From assembly GCF_000702905.1 (NCBI RefSeq), contig NZ_JNKR01000003.1:1-64000 (forward strand): a stretch of 64,000 bases of DNA. The letters run 5' to 3'. Every line of letters begins with the position of its first letter. Positions within the stretch are counted from its first letter, which is position 1. Shown here in pieces: positions 27,129 through 36,619 of the stretch. This DNA comes from Mitsuokella jalaludinii DSM 13811 (GTDB taxonomy: Bacteria; Bacillota; Negativicutes; Selenomonadales; Selenomonadaceae). Below the pieces are notes generated by a model that was not told the origin of the DNA, did not search any database, and saw nothing but the letters and a program-made list of their open reading frames with translations. The position numbers and the translations under genes are program-made.

Positions 27129-27878
27129 ATGGCAGAAGAACGCTTGCAGAAGATCATCAGCCAGGCCGGCATCGCCTCAAGGCGCGCGGCGGAGAAGATG
27201 ATCTTGGAGGGCCGCGTCAGAGTTGACGGCAAAGTCGTGCGCGAGCTCGGCACGAAGGTCGATTCCGCAGCACATGCCATCACGGTCGATGGCAGGGCAA
27301 TCGGCGGGGTGGAGCATCATGTCTACCTGCTCTTGAACAAGCCGAAGGGCTATCTCTCGACGGCGAAGGATGACCGCGGCCGCCGCACGGTGCTCGACCT
27401 CCTGCCGGAAGTGAAGGAGCGCGTCTACCCGGTCGGCCGCCTCGACAACAACACGGAAGGGCTCTTGCTCATCACGAATGACGGCACCTTGATGAACGGC
27501 CTCCTGCATCCGCGCTTTGAGGTCGAGAAGACGTACCATGCGGGCGTGACTGGGCAGCTGACGGAGGAAAAGCTTCAGATGCTCCGGGATGGACTGCTGC
27601 TCGAGGACGGTATGACGGCTCCAGCGAAGGTCAGCCTGCTCCCTGAGCGCGAGCTCAGTGAGCGCGAGCGCGGTTTCACGCGCGTGTCTATCGCGATACA
27701 CGAGGGGCGCAATCGCCAGGTCCGCCGCATGTTCGCAGCCGTCGGCTGTGATGTCAAGGCCTTAAAGCGCGTGCGCTTTGCCGACCTGACGCTGAAGGGC
27801 GTCGCGCGCGGCCATCACCGCACCCTGACGCAGGAAGAAGTCAGCAGGCTCTACAGATTGGCGGGGTTAACGAGATGA
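27129..27878 (+). CDS. rluB: RsuA/RluB-type rRNA pseudouridine synthase
   Basis: The 249-residue product has an N-terminal S4 RNA-binding domain (RLQKIISQAGIASRR) and the catalytic GRLDNNTEGLLL loop with Asp106, the nucleophile of the RsuA/RluB/RluE/RluF family. By length and Firmicutes context it most likely modifies 23S rRNA (RluB, U2605). In-frame ATGs at 27120 and 27123 overlap the dacF stop; ATG 27129 is preferred because AAAGGA is 8 nt upstream. It ends in an ATGA overlap with the next gene. Confidence 0.9.
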   Translation: MAEERLQKIISQAGIASRRAAEKMILEGRVRVDGKVVRELGTKVDSAAHAITVDGRAIGGVEHHVYLLLNKPKGYLSTAKDDRGRRTVLDLLPEVKERVYPVGRLDNNTEGLLLITNDGTLMNGLLHPRFEVEKTYHAGVTGQLTEEKLQMLRDGLLLEDGMTAPAKVSLLPERELSERERGFTRVSIAIHEGRNRQVRRMFAAVGCDVKALKRVRFADLTLKGVARGHHRTLTQEEVSRLYRLAGLTR

Positions 27879-29119
27879 AACAGATTCTAGTCATAGGAGC
27901 CGGCCCAGCCGGCATGATGGCCGCCATCCGCGCGGCCGAGAACGGTGCGGCGGTCACTCTGCTCGAGAAGATGAAGCGGCCTGGCCGCAAGATGATGATC
28001 ACGGGCAAGGGGCGCTGCAACATCACGAATGCCGCCGATGTGCCAGAGATCATCCGCAACATCCACGGCAACGGCGCCTTCCTCAACAGCTCGATGCGCG
28101 CCTTCGATAATCAGGATGTCATGGAGTTCTTCCGGCAGCAGGGCGTGCCCGTGAAGGTCGAGCGCGGTAATCGCGTCTTCCCCGTCAGCGACAAAGCACA
28201 GGACGTCGTCGACGCGATGGTGCATCGGCTGCATGAGCTCGGCGTCCGCATCGAGCTCGAGATGCCCGTCGCGGACATCCTGTTGCAGGAGGGGCGCGTG
28301 GCGGGCGTGCGCACGAAGTCGGGCGCGCACTACAAGGCCGATGCCGTGATCCTTGCGGTGGGCGGTGCCTCGTATCCGGGCACGGGCTCGACGGGCGATG
28401 GCTACGAGATGGCAAGGAAGCTCGGCCACACGGTCGTGCCGCTGCGCCCGTCGCTCGTGCCGCTCGAGACAGAAGAAGAGTGGGTCAAAGATGTCCAGGG
28501 CCTATCGCTTCGCAATGTCCGCGCGACACTTCTCGCTGGCGGCGAGAAAGTGCAGGAGATGTTCGGCGAGATGATGTTCACGCACTTCGGTGTGACGGGC
28601 CCCATCATCCTCTCGATGAGCCGCAGGGCGGCCAAGTGCCTTGCCGAGGGGAAGTTCGTCGAGCTCGAGCTCAACCTCAAGCCGGCGCTGACGCCGGAGA
28701 AGCTCGATGCGCGCATCCAGCGCGACTTCGGGCAGCACATCCGCAAGTCGCTGAAGAACGGTCTCTTGGACCTCCTGCCGCATAAGCTCATCGAGCCGGT
28801 GCTTGACTGCGCCTACCTCGACCCGGAAAAGCCGGTCCACCAGGTCACGGCGGAGGAGCGCCACCGCCTCGCGGAGACGCTGCAGCACTTGACGCTGACC
28901 ATCACGAAGACGCGGCCGCTCGCTGAGGCCATCGTGACGGCTGGCGGCGTTTCCGTGCGGGAGATCAATCCGAAGACGATGGAGTCGAAGCTCGTGCCGG
29001 GCCTCTACTTCGCCGGCGAGGTCGTCGATGTCGATGCCTACACGGGCGGCTACAACCTGCAGGCGGCCTTCTCCATGGGCAATGCGGCCGGCTGCTGGAG
29101 TGTCTGGAACGACGATTGA
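27875..29119 (+). CDS. HI0933/YhiN-family flavoprotein (NAD(P)/FAD-dependent oxidoreductase)
   Basis: The 414-residue protein begins with a Rossmann dinucleotide motif GAGPAGMMAAIRAAENG and continues with the family signature GRKMMITGKGRCNITNA, VKVERGNRVFP, AVGGASYPGTGSTGDGY and the C-terminal FAGEVVDVDAYTGGYNLQ that closes the FAD site. The family is widespread and mostly uncharacterised; BaiN of gut clostridia was assigned a bile-acid reductase role, but no such pathway is visible here. ATGA overlap with rluB places it in the dacF-rluB-aroA-cmk-plsC chain. Confidence 0.9.
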   Translation: MKQILVIGAGPAGMMAAIRAAENGAAVTLLEKMKRPGRKMMITGKGRCNITNAADVPEIIRNIHGNGAFLNSSMRAFDNQDVMEFFRQQGVPVKVERGNRVFPVSDKAQDVVDAMVHRLHELGVRIELEMPVADILLQEGRVAGVRTKSGAHYKADAVILAVGGASYPGTGSTGDGYEMARKLGHTVVPLRPSLVPLETEEEWVKDVQGLSLRNVRATLLAGGEKVQEMFGEMMFTHFGVTGPIILSMSRRAAKCLAEGKFVELELNLKPALTPEKLDARIQRDFGQHIRKSLKNGLLDLLPHKLIEPVLDCAYLDPEKPVHQVTAEERHRLAETLQHLTLTITKTRPLAEAIVTAGGVSVREINPKTMESKLVPGLYFAGEVVDVDAYTGGYNLQAAFSMGNAAGCWSVWNDD

Positions 29120-29163
29120 TGCGCTATTGAAGTATGATTGATGAATGGAGTGGAGGAACCTCT

Positions 29164-30468
29164 ATGGAAAACACGAAGACGATTGCAAAGGCAAGGCAGG
29201 GGTTGCGCGGCACGATCGAGATCCCCGGCGACAAGTCCATCTCGCACCGCAGTGTCATGTTCTCGGCGCTCGGCTCGACGCCCGTGCACATCACGAACTT
29301 CCTGCACGCGCAGGACTGCCTCTCGACGGCGGCCTGCATGAAGGCGCTGGGCGCCTCTGTCGAGTTCGAGTCGGAGACGTCTCTTGTGGTCTGCGGCCAC
29401 GGCCTGCACGGCCTCCGCGAAGCTTCCACAATCATCGATGCGGGCAACTCGGGCACGACACTGCGCCTCATGATGGGCATCCTTGCGCCGCAGCCGTTCT
29501 TGACGACCTTCACGGGCGATGCCTCGCTGCACAAGCGCCCGATGGGCCGCGTCATCAAGCCGCTCTCGGCGATGGGCGCAAAGATCTACGGCCGCGAGAA
29601 GAACACGAAGCTGCCCATCACGATCGTGCCGGCTGAAGGGAAGTTGCATGGCATGCTCTACGAGAGCCCTGTCGCGAGCGCACAGGTCAAGTCGGCCATC
29701 CTGCTTTCCGGCATGTACGCGGACAGTCCGACGACTGTCGTCGAGCCCTTCACCTCGCGCGACCACACGGAGCGCATGCTCGAGGCCTTCGGCGTCGAGA
29801 CGAAGAAGGATGGCACGGCTGTGACGATTGAGCCCGTCGAATCGTTCCATGCGCCGTCATCCATCGAGGTCCCGGGCGACATCAGCTCGGCGGCCTACTG
29901 GCTCGTCGCGGGATCCGTCGTGCCGGGAAGCCACCTGCTCCTCAAGAACGTCGGCGTCAATCCGACGCGCACGGGCATCCTCGATGTCCTCGAGGCGATG
30001 GGCGCCAAGATTACGCTGGAGAACGAGCGCGTGAGCGGCGGCGAGGCGGCAGCTGACATTCGCGTCGAGGCGGCGAAGCTCCATGGCACATCGTTCGGCG
30101 CCGAGATCATGCCGCGCCTCATCGATGAGATCCCGGTCCTCGCAGTGGCCGCGCTCTTTGCAGAGGGCGACACGGTCATCACGGGGGCCGGTGAGCTCCG
30201 CGTCAAGGAGACGGACCGCCTGCAGGCTGTCACGGACGAGTTCAACAAGCTCGCGCCGGGTGCTGTCGAGGCGAGCAAAGATGGTCTCGTCATCCACGGC
30301 GGAACGAAGGTGCGGGCGGCAACCTGCTTCTCGTACGATGACCATCGCATGGCGATGTCGCTTGCTATCCTCGGCGCGGCCGGAGAGGGCGCCGAGATCG
30401 AGCGCCCCGAGTGCGTGACGATCTCGTACCCGGCCTTCTACGATACGCTGGCCCGCCTGCAGGCATGA
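29164..30468 (+). CDS. aroA: 3-phosphoshikimate 1-carboxyvinyltransferase (EPSP synthase)
   Basis: EPSP synthase transfers the enolpyruvyl group of PEP to shikimate 3-phosphate. The 434-residue product shows IPGDKSISHRSVM, DAGNSGTTLRLMMG, RPMGRVI, LRVKETDRL and FSYDDHRMAMS, all active-site segments. The residue after GNSGT is Thr and the loop reads as the common bacterial form. ATG 29164 is used because GGAGG lies 7 nt before it; an in-frame ATG at 29134 has none. With aroF it is one of the two shikimate-pathway genes in this window. Confidence 0.97.
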   Translation: MENTKTIAKARQGLRGTIEIPGDKSISHRSVMFSALGSTPVHITNFLHAQDCLSTAACMKALGASVEFESETSLVVCGHGLHGLREASTIIDAGNSGTTLRLMMGILAPQPFLTTFTGDASLHKRPMGRVIKPLSAMGAKIYGREKNTKLPITIVPAEGKLHGMLYESPVASAQVKSAILLSGMYADSPTTVVEPFTSRDHTERMLEAFGVETKKDGTAVTIEPVESFHAPSSIEVPGDISSAAYWLVAGSVVPGSHLLLKNVGVNPTRTGILDVLEAMGAKITLENERVSGGEAAADIRVEAAKLHGTSFGAEIMPRLIDEIPVLAVAALFAEGDTVITGAGELRVKETDRLQAVTDEFNKLAPGAVEASKDGLVIHGGTKVRAATCFSYDDHRMAMSLAILGAAGEGAEIERPECVTISYPAFYDTLARLQA

Positions 30469-30505
30469 GTGCAGTACATATCAATTTGATTTGGGGGAAT
30501 CTGTC

Positions 30506-31162
30506 TTGAAGAAACTCGTAGTAGCAATCGACGGGCCGGCGGGCGCCGGCAAGAGCACGGTCGCACAGCTCGCAGCCAAGGAACTGGGTTATACCTACAT
30601 TGACACGGGGGCCATGTACCGCGCCGTGGCTTGGAAGGTCCTGCAGCAGGGCGGTGAGGTCACGGATGAGAAGATCCTCGCTGTCGTCCCCGACATCGAC
30701 GTGGACCTCTCGTATGAGAACGGCAAGACGACGGTGCGCGTCGACGGCCAGGACGTCACGAGTGAGATCCGCACGCCGGAGGTCAGCCACATTGTCTCGA
30801 AGGTAGCTGCGCTCGGCCCCGTGCGCGAGAAGATGGTCGACCTGCAGCGCAAGATGGCAGAGCGCGGCGGCGTGCTCATGGACGGCCGCGACATCGCGAC
30901 GAATGTGCTGCCGGGCGCTGATGTCAAGATCTACCTGACGGCCTCTATCGCGGAGCGCGCAAACCGCCGCTACAAGGAATTGCGAGAGAAAGGTCTCGCT
31001 GTTGACCTCGCGGATATCGAGCACGACATCGCCGCGCGCGATAAGGCCGACATGGAGCGCGAGATTTCGCCGCTCGTCCAGGCAGATGATGCGACGCTCC
31101 TCGATACGACGGGCATGACGATCCCGGAGGTCGTCGCGCGCATCATCGGAATGTGCAGGTGA
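30506..31162 (+). CDS. cmk: Cytidylate kinase
   Basis: CMP/dCMP kinase for pyrimidine nucleotide supply. The 218-residue product has the P-loop IDGPAGAGKST (8-18), the IDTGAMYRA CMP-binding segment, MDGRDIATNVLPGAD, and the SIAERANRRYKEL lid. Start TTG 30506 is preferred to the TTG at 30491, as the GGGGG run at 30493-30497 then sits about 8 nt upstream. In many Firmicutes cmk, plsC and ispH-rpsA are neighbours, as here. The gap to plsC is 4 nt. Confidence 0.95.
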   Translation: MKKLVVAIDGPAGAGKSTVAQLAAKELGYTYIDTGAMYRAVAWKVLQQGGEVTDEKILAVVPDIDVDLSYENGKTTVRVDGQDVTSEIRTPEVSHIVSKVAALGPVREKMVDLQRKMAERGGVLMDGRDIATNVLPGADVKIYLTASIAERANRRYKELREKGLAVDLADIEHDIAARDKADMEREISPLVQADDATLLDTTGMTIPEVVARIIGMCR

Positions 31163-31166
31163 TACG

Positions 31167-31772
31167 ATGCTTTACACGACACTCCGCATCATCTTTGCCG
31201 TCATCTTTCAACTGCTGTTCCGCGCCAAGACGTACGGCAAGGAGAACCTGCCCGCAGAAGGGCCCGTCATCCTCGCAGCCAACCACATGAGCAACTGGGA
31301 CCCGCCGCTCCTCGCGACGTTCCTGCCGCGCCCCGTCTCGTACATGGCGAAAATCGAGCTCTTCGAGCACCCGATCTTCGGCGCGGCCATTCGCCGCTGC
31401 CATGCCTTCCCCGTGAAGCGCGGCGCGGCAGACCGCGGCGCCATCAAGGCGGCCGTCAATGTGCTCAGGCAGGGCCGTGTGCTCGGCCTCTTCCCAGAGG
31501 GCACGCGCAGCAAGGACGGGAAACTCCACAAGGCCGAGGCCGGCGTCGGCCTGCTCGCCGCGATGAGCGGTGCTCCTGTCGTGCCGGCCTGTATCGTCGG
31601 TACGGACCGCATCATGCAGAAAGGCGGCTTCCTGCCAAAGCTCTCCATCATGTACGGCGAGCCGATGCATTTCACGGGCGATAAACGCGACAAGGAGCAG
31701 CTTGAGGCCTTTTCGCAAGAAATCATGGCTCATATCGCGGTCATGCGCGAAGAAATTGAAAAAATTTCCTAA
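31167..31772 (+). CDS. plsC: 1-acyl-sn-glycerol-3-phosphate acyltransferase
   Basis: PlsC makes phosphatidic acid at the membrane. The 201-residue protein has an N-terminal hydrophobic segment (TLRIIFAVIFQLLF), the catalytic NHMSNWD (His40, Asp45) and the glycerophosphate-binding FPEGTRS (109-115). It starts 4 nt after cmk and is last in the long dacF-to-plsC chain. ispH downstream has its own promoter. Confidence 0.93.
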   Translation: MLYTTLRIIFAVIFQLLFRAKTYGKENLPAEGPVILAANHMSNWDPPLLATFLPRPVSYMAKIELFEHPIFGAAIRRCHAFPVKRGAADRGAIKAAVNVLRQGRVLGLFPEGTRSKDGKLHKAEAGVGLLAAMSGAPVVPACIVGTDRIMQKGGFLPKLSIMYGEPMHFTGDKRDKEQLEAFSQEIMAHIAVMREEIEKIS

Positions 31773-31778
31773 AACCAT

Positions 31779-31807
31779 TTGCCTGACGCCCCCATGCATG
31801 ATATACT
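31779..31807 (+). promoter_or_regulatory. ispH-rpsA promoter
   Basis: TTGCCT (31779-31784), 17-nt spacer, TATACT (31802-31807), right after the plsC stop. Confidence 0.7.
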
Positions 31808-31873
31808 AGGCTATAGATTGTAAAAAAGCCTTCTGGGCGTCTTTGCAATAATATGATTTATGGTGGTAGATGT

Positions 31874-32701
31874 ATGGAAGTCATCTTAGCAGATTATCTT
31901 GGCTTTTGCTATGGCGTCAAGCGCGCCATCAAGATTGCCAGGGAGAATGCTTCTGCTGACGGGACTGCCTGTACGCTCGGACCCATCATCCACAATCCGC
32001 AGATGGTCGACAGGTTGCGCCGCGAGGGCGTCGGCTCGGTAGACAGTCTCGAGGAGATGGAGAAGGGGACCGTCATCATCCGCTCGCACGGCGTGGGCCC
32101 CGCGGTCTACGACGAGGCGAAGGCCCGCGGACTCGAGCTCGTGGACGCGACATGCCCGCATGTCAAGAAAGCGCAGCTCTCGGCCAAGGAGCTCGTGGAT
32201 GAAGGGTACAGTGTGGTCATCATCGGAGAGAAGAACCATCCGGAGGTCAAGAGCATCTTCGAGTGGTCATCCGGAAGAGCACAGATCATCGAGACCGAGG
32301 AAGAAGCCGATGGGATAGAGCCCTGCGGCAAGCTCGGCATCGTATGCCAGACGACGTTTTCTGGAGCGCGCTTCCGTCAGATTGTCATGCGCCTTCTTGA
32401 GAAGTCCAGGGACATCAAGATCCTGCGAACCATCTGTACGGCGACAGACCAGCGACAGGCCGCTGCCATAGATCTTGCCAGCAAGGTTGACCTCATGCTG
32501 GTCATCGGCGGCAAGAACAGTGCCAACACGACAAGGCTCGCACAGCTTTGTTCCGAGAAGTGCCTGACTTACCACATCGAGACTGCAGCGGAGCTGCACG
32601 ACGAGTGGTTTGACAAAATAAAGAAAATTGGTATTACAGCTGGTGCTTCTACACCGGACTGGATTATCAAGGAGGTATATAAAAAGTGTCAGAACAGATG
32701 A
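31874..32701 (+). CDS. ispH: 4-hydroxy-3-methylbut-2-enyl diphosphate reductase IspH
   Basis: IspH is the last enzyme of the MEP pathway, making IPP and DMAPP with a 4Fe-4S cluster. The 275-residue product has the three cluster cysteines Cys12 (LGFCYGV), Cys94 (DATCPHV) and Cys188 (RTICTATDQRQ), and the substrate-binding IIGEKNHPEV and GGKNSANTTRL. ATG 31874 gives the family length; the frame opens earlier at 31853. The coding end overlaps the S1 gene by 16 nt. In some Clostridia IspH and S1 are one fused protein; here they are two overlapping genes. Confidence 0.95.
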   Translation: MEVILADYLGFCYGVKRAIKIARENASADGTACTLGPIIHNPQMVDRLRREGVGSVDSLEEMEKGTVIIRSHGVGPAVYDEAKARGLELVDATCPHVKKAQLSAKELVDEGYSVVIIGEKNHPEVKSIFEWSSGRAQIIETEEEADGIEPCGKLGIVCQTTFSGARFRQIVMRLLEKSRDIKILRTICTATDQRQAAAIDLASKVDLMLVIGGKNSANTTRLAQLCSEKCLTYHIETAAELHDEWFDKIKKIGITAGASTPDWIIKEVYKKCQNR

Positions 32702-33747
32702 ACATGGAAGAGTTATTAGCACAGGAGTCCCTGCCGGATATCCAGGAGCGCACCACTGTAAAAGGTAAGGTCATCCAGGTAAACCGCGACGAGGCTTATG
32801 TCGATATCGGATACAAGCAGGAGATCGCAATCCCGAAGCGCGAGCTGGCTTACCCGGCTCCGGAGTCCGCTGAGGACGTCGTCAAAGTCGGCGATGTCAT
32901 CGATGTCTATGTCGTTTCCCTCGGTGGCGACAACGGCGGCATCCTCTCCAAGGTAAAGGCTGACCGCATGGTCGCTTGGACGGAGATGGAGAAGAAGAAG
33001 GAAGCTGGCGAGACGGTCCAGGCGAACATCACGCAGGTCGTCAAGGGCGGCCTCGTGGCATCCGTCGATGGCCTGCGCGGCTTCATCCCGGCATCCCAGA
33101 TGGAACTCCACTTTGTCAAGGACCTCTCCATCTATGTCGGCCAGACGGTCGAGGCGGAGATCATCGAGATCGATGTCCACAAGCAGCGTCTCGTCCTCTC
33201 CCGTCGTGCTCTCCTCGAGGCTGAGCGCGAGAAGAAGGAAGCGGAAGTATTCTCCACGCTCGAGGCTGGCCAGACGGTACGCGGCACGGTCAAGCGCCTC
33301 GTCGACTACGGTGCATTCATCGATATCGGCGGCGTAGACGGCCTTGCACACATCTCCGACCTCGCTTGGCACCGCGTCAAGCATCCGTCGGATGTCCTCG
33401 AAGTCGGCCAGGAGCTCGACGTCTATGTCAAGAGCGTTGATCCGGAGAGCAAGCGCATCTCCCTGTCCGTCAAGGACACGATGCGTGATCCGTGGTACGA
33501 CTCCGCTGAGAAGTACAGCGAAGGCCAGATCATCGAAGGCAAAGTCATCAAGCTGACGGACTTCGGTGCATTCATGGAGATCGAGCCGGGCTTCGATGGC
33601 CTGATCCCGATGGGCGAGCTCGCAGACAAGCGCATCGAGCGCGCCGATGAAGCCGTTCATGTCGGCGACATCGTCCGCGTCAAGATCCTCCGCATCGACA
33701 CGAAGCGCAAGCGCATCTCGCTGTCCATCACGAAGGCTCGCGACTGA
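32686..33747 (+). CDS. rpsA: 30S ribosomal protein S1-like protein (four S1 domains)
   Basis: The 353-residue protein has four S1 OB-fold RNA-binding repeats starting near residues 20, 105, 190 and 280 (GKVIQVNRDEAYVDIGYKQE; VKGGLVASVDGLRGFIP; RLVDYGAFIDIGGVDGLAHI; KLTDFGAFMEIEPGFDGLIP). This is the short Firmicutes form, not the six-domain enterobacterial S1; its role in translation initiation may be weaker. The GTG start at 32686 is supported by AAGGAGGT 8 nt upstream, inside ispH, which implies translational coupling. Codon usage is strongly biased, fitting high expression. Confidence 0.92.
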   Translation: MSEQMNMEELLAQESLPDIQERTTVKGKVIQVNRDEAYVDIGYKQEIAIPKRELAYPAPESAEDVVKVGDVIDVYVVSLGGDNGGILSKVKADRMVAWTEMEKKKEAGETVQANITQVVKGGLVASVDGLRGFIPASQMELHFVKDLSIYVGQTVEAEIIEIDVHKQRLVLSRRALLEAEREKKEAEVFSTLEAGQTVRGTVKRLVDYGAFIDIGGVDGLAHISDLAWHRVKHPSDVLEVGQELDVYVKSVDPESKRISLSVKDTMRDPWYDSAEKYSEGQIIEGKVIKLTDFGAFMEIEPGFDGLIPMGELADKRIERADEAVHVGDIVRVKILRIDTKRKRISLSITKARD

Positions 33748-33787
33748 GCGATTGGGACTTGCGTCTAAAATAAGATAAGACATTCTG

Positions 33788-33820
33788 AGGAGTGATGATT
33801 TATGCATCACTCCTTTGTTT
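33788..33820 (+). terminator. rpsA terminator
   Basis: AGGAGTGATG and CATCACTCCT form a 10-bp stem followed by TTGTTT. Confidence 0.8.
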
Positions 33821-33841
33821 GTAGTGCAAGAGAGTAAGAAT

Positions 33842-35251
33842 ATGAGCAAATATTATCCAGGTATCATCCTGCGCGTCTATCCGGGCAGCCTCGCAGAAGA
33901 GCTCGAACTCGTGCCGGGCGACAAGATTCTCGAGATCAACGGGCAGGGACTGCGCGACATCATCGATCTGAGCTTCGCGATGGCGGACGAGGAGATCGAC
34001 ATGCTCGTCGAGCATGCAGATGGTGAGCAGGAGATGATCTCATTCGAGAAGGAAATCGACGAAGAGCTCGGTGTCGAGTTCGAGTCGGCCGTCTTTGACG
34101 GCATCCGCAACTGCGCGAATCACTGCTACTTCTGCTTCGTCGATATGATCGCGCCGAACATGCGCCAGAGCCTCTCCATCAAGGATGACGACTACCGCCT
34201 GTCGTTCCTCTACGGCAACTTCGTCACGATGACGAACATGGGGCCGAATGACTTCCGGCGCATCAAGCAGTTCCATCTCTCGCCGCTCTTTGTCTCCGTG
34301 CAGTGCATGAACCCCGAATTGCGCGCGCAGATGCTGCGCTGCCCCGGTGCGGCGAAGATCGCGGAGCAACTCGACCATCTCGAGGAGGCGGGGGCCGACT
34401 ACCATACGCAGGTCGTGCTCTGCGCTGGCCTCAATGACGGCGCAGAGCTCGAGCGCACGATACGCGAGGTTGTCGCGCGCCGCCCGCACGCGCTGTCGCT
34501 GGCCATCGTCCCCGTTGGCATCACGAAGTACCGTACAGATCCCTTCCCCTTGCACCAGTTCGATGCAGAGGGAGCGGCGCGCGTCATCGACGAAGTCGAG
34601 AAGTGGCAGAAGAAGATCCAGCAGGAGGAGGGGCGCACCTTCATCTACCTCGGCGATGAGTTCTACTTCCTCGCGGGCCGCCCTGTGCCGCCGACTTCGT
34701 TCTACGACGGCTTCCCACAGCTCGACAACGGCATCGGACTCACGCGCAACTTCATCAACGACTGGGATAAGGAGTCCAATGCGCACGAGGAAATCGCATC
34801 GTATGAAGAGCCTGTCTATCTCGATGTCGTCACGGGCACGGCCGTCGCGCCTGTCATGCAGGAGCTCGCGAAGAAGGCGGAAGATGCGCATGCAAATCTT
34901 CATGTGCGCATTGTGCCGGTCAAGAACGAGCACTTCGGCACGACAGTTAACGTCTCTGGCCTCTTGACAGCGCATGACATCATGGCGGCCCTGAAGCGCC
35001 TCGATGGTCCGCGCGCGGGCATCCTGATCCCTGAGCCCGCCCTGCGCTCGGGCGAGGACATCTTCCTCGACGACGTGAGCCTCTCATCCATGCGCGAGGC
35101 GTTCCCCGAAAGCCGCATCGAGCCCGTGCAGACGGGCGCGGATTATTACCGCGCCCTGATGGACTGGCCGCACTACGCGAAGCGCCGTGCGGGTGAGACG
35201 GCCTATATGTGGCAGAGCAACGCGGGCTACACCAAGAATATCCAGTATTGA
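33842..35251 (+). CDS. PDZ + radical SAM + DUF512 protein
   Basis: The 469-residue protein has an N-terminal PDZ-like domain (IILRVYPGSLAEELELVPGD) and a radical-SAM-like cluster motif CANHCYFCF (Cys91, 95, 98), then a DUF512 domain ending with LLTAHDIMAALK and LDDVSLSSM. This family is conserved next to der in many Firmicutes and Negativicutes, and a link to ribosome or membrane assembly has been proposed only from that context. Function unknown. ATG 33842 has a weak AGAGAG upstream. It precedes der by 36 nt, probably in one operon. Confidence 0.88.
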   Translation: MSKYYPGIILRVYPGSLAEELELVPGDKILEINGQGLRDIIDLSFAMADEEIDMLVEHADGEQEMISFEKEIDEELGVEFESAVFDGIRNCANHCYFCFVDMIAPNMRQSLSIKDDDYRLSFLYGNFVTMTNMGPNDFRRIKQFHLSPLFVSVQCMNPELRAQMLRCPGAAKIAEQLDHLEEAGADYHTQVVLCAGLNDGAELERTIREVVARRPHALSLAIVPVGITKYRTDPFPLHQFDAEGAARVIDEVEKWQKKIQQEEGRTFIYLGDEFYFLAGRPVPPTSFYDGFPQLDNGIGLTRNFINDWDKESNAHEEIASYEEPVYLDVVTGTAVAPVMQELAKKAEDAHANLHVRIVPVKNEHFGTTVNVSGLLTAHDIMAALKRLDGPRAGILIPEPALRSGEDIFLDDVSLSSMREAFPESRIEPVQTGADYYRALMDWPHYAKRRAGETAYMWQSNAGYTKNIQY

Positions 35252-35287
35252 TTCATATTTTTATTTTATAGAGAAAGAGGGATGAAT

Positions 35288-36619
35288 ATGAGCAAACCAA
35301 TCGTGGCGATTGTCGGCCGCCCGAACGTCGGCAAGTCCACGCTCTTCAATCAGATCGGCAAGAAGCGCGTCTCCATCGTCGACGACATGCCGGGCGTCAC
35401 GCGCGACCGCATCTATCTCGACGCGGAGTGGCTCAACCAGCACTTCACGATGATCGACACCGGCGGCATCGAGTTCGATGAGAGCAACCACATCCTCAAG
35501 TCGATGCGCCAGCAGGCACAGCTGGCCATGGAGGAGGCCGACGTCATCCTGTTCCTCGTCGACGGCCGCTCCGGCCTGACGACGGCAGATGAAGAGGTCG
35601 CGCGCCTGCTGCGCAGCACGAAGAAGCCGGTCATCCTCGCGGTCAATAAGATTGACAGCCCGCAGCGCGCGATGGACGTCTACGAGTTCTACAATCTGGG
35701 CCTCGGCGATCCGATCCCCATCTCGGCATCGAATGCGATGAATCTCGGCGATCTGCTCGACGCAATCGTCGCGGCCTTCCCGAAGAAGGTCGAGGAGAGC
35801 AAGGATGAGGATGAGATCCGCATCGCCGTCATCGGCCGCCCGAATGTCGGCAAATCCTCCATCGTCAACGCGATCCTCGGCGAGGACCGCGTCATCGTCA
35901 GCGACGTGCCGGGCACGACGCGTGACGCCATCGACACGCACTTCACGAAGGACGGCATGAAGTTCACGCTGATCGACACGGCAGGCATGCGCCGCCGCGG
36001 CAAGATCGAGGAGGCCGTCGAGCGCTACAGTGTCATGCGCTCGCTGCGCGCCATCGACCGCGCCGATGTCGTGCTCATGATGATCAACGCCTTCGAGGGC
36101 ATCACGGAGCAGGACAAGAAGATCGCGGGCTATGCACACGAGTCGGGCAAGGGCGTCGTCATCGTCGTCAACAAGTGGGATATCTACCCGGATAAGGACG
36201 ATAAGTCGACGCTGCGCTTCACCGAGGAACTGCGCGACAAGCTCGGCTTCCTGCAGTACGCGCCGGTGCTCTATACCTCGGCTCTGACGGGCCAGCGCGT
36301 CGCGCGCGTGACGGACCTCGTGCGCTACGTGGCCGAGCAGCAGGCGATGCGCATCAAGACGAGCGTCCTCAACGAGCTCATCCGCGATGCCGTTTCCATC
36401 AACCCGCCGCCGATGCACCGCGGCCGCCAGCTCAAGATTCTCTTCATGACGCAGACGGACATCTGCCCCCCGAAGTTCATTATCTTCGTCAACGATCCGG
36501 AGCTCATGCACTTCTCGTATCTGCGCTTCATCGAGAACCGTCTGCGCGAGCAGTTCGGCTTTGAGGGTACGCCGCTGCGCCTCATCGTGCGCGCGCGCAA
36601 AGAGGAGGAGGATTACTGA
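35288..36619 (+). CDS. der: Ribosome-assembly GTPase Der (EngA)
   Basis: Der has two tandem GTPase domains and a C-terminal KH-like domain and is needed for 50S maturation. The 443-residue product shows GRPNVGKST and DTGGIE in domain 1, GRPNVGKSS, DTAGMRRRGK and NKWD in domain 2, and KILFMTQTDICPPKFIIFVN in the KH-like part. ATG 35288 is preferred over 35282 because AGAGGG then lies 6 nt upstream. Its stop overlaps the plsY start (TGATG). Confidence 0.97.
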   Translation: MSKPIVAIVGRPNVGKSTLFNQIGKKRVSIVDDMPGVTRDRIYLDAEWLNQHFTMIDTGGIEFDESNHILKSMRQQAQLAMEEADVILFLVDGRSGLTTADEEVARLLRSTKKPVILAVNKIDSPQRAMDVYEFYNLGLGDPIPISASNAMNLGDLLDAIVAAFPKKVEESKDEDEIRIAVIGRPNVGKSSIVNAILGEDRVIVSDVPGTTRDAIDTHFTKDGMKFTLIDTAGMRRRGKIEEAVERYSVMRSLRAIDRADVVLMMINAFEGITEQDKKIAGYAHESGKGVVIVVNKWDIYPDKDDKSTLRFTEELRDKLGFLQYAPVLYTSALTGQRVARVTDLVRYVAEQQAMRIKTSVLNELIRDAVSINPPPMHRGRQLKILFMTQTDICPPKFIIFVNDPELMHFSYLRFIENRLREQFGFEGTPLRLIVRARKEEEDY

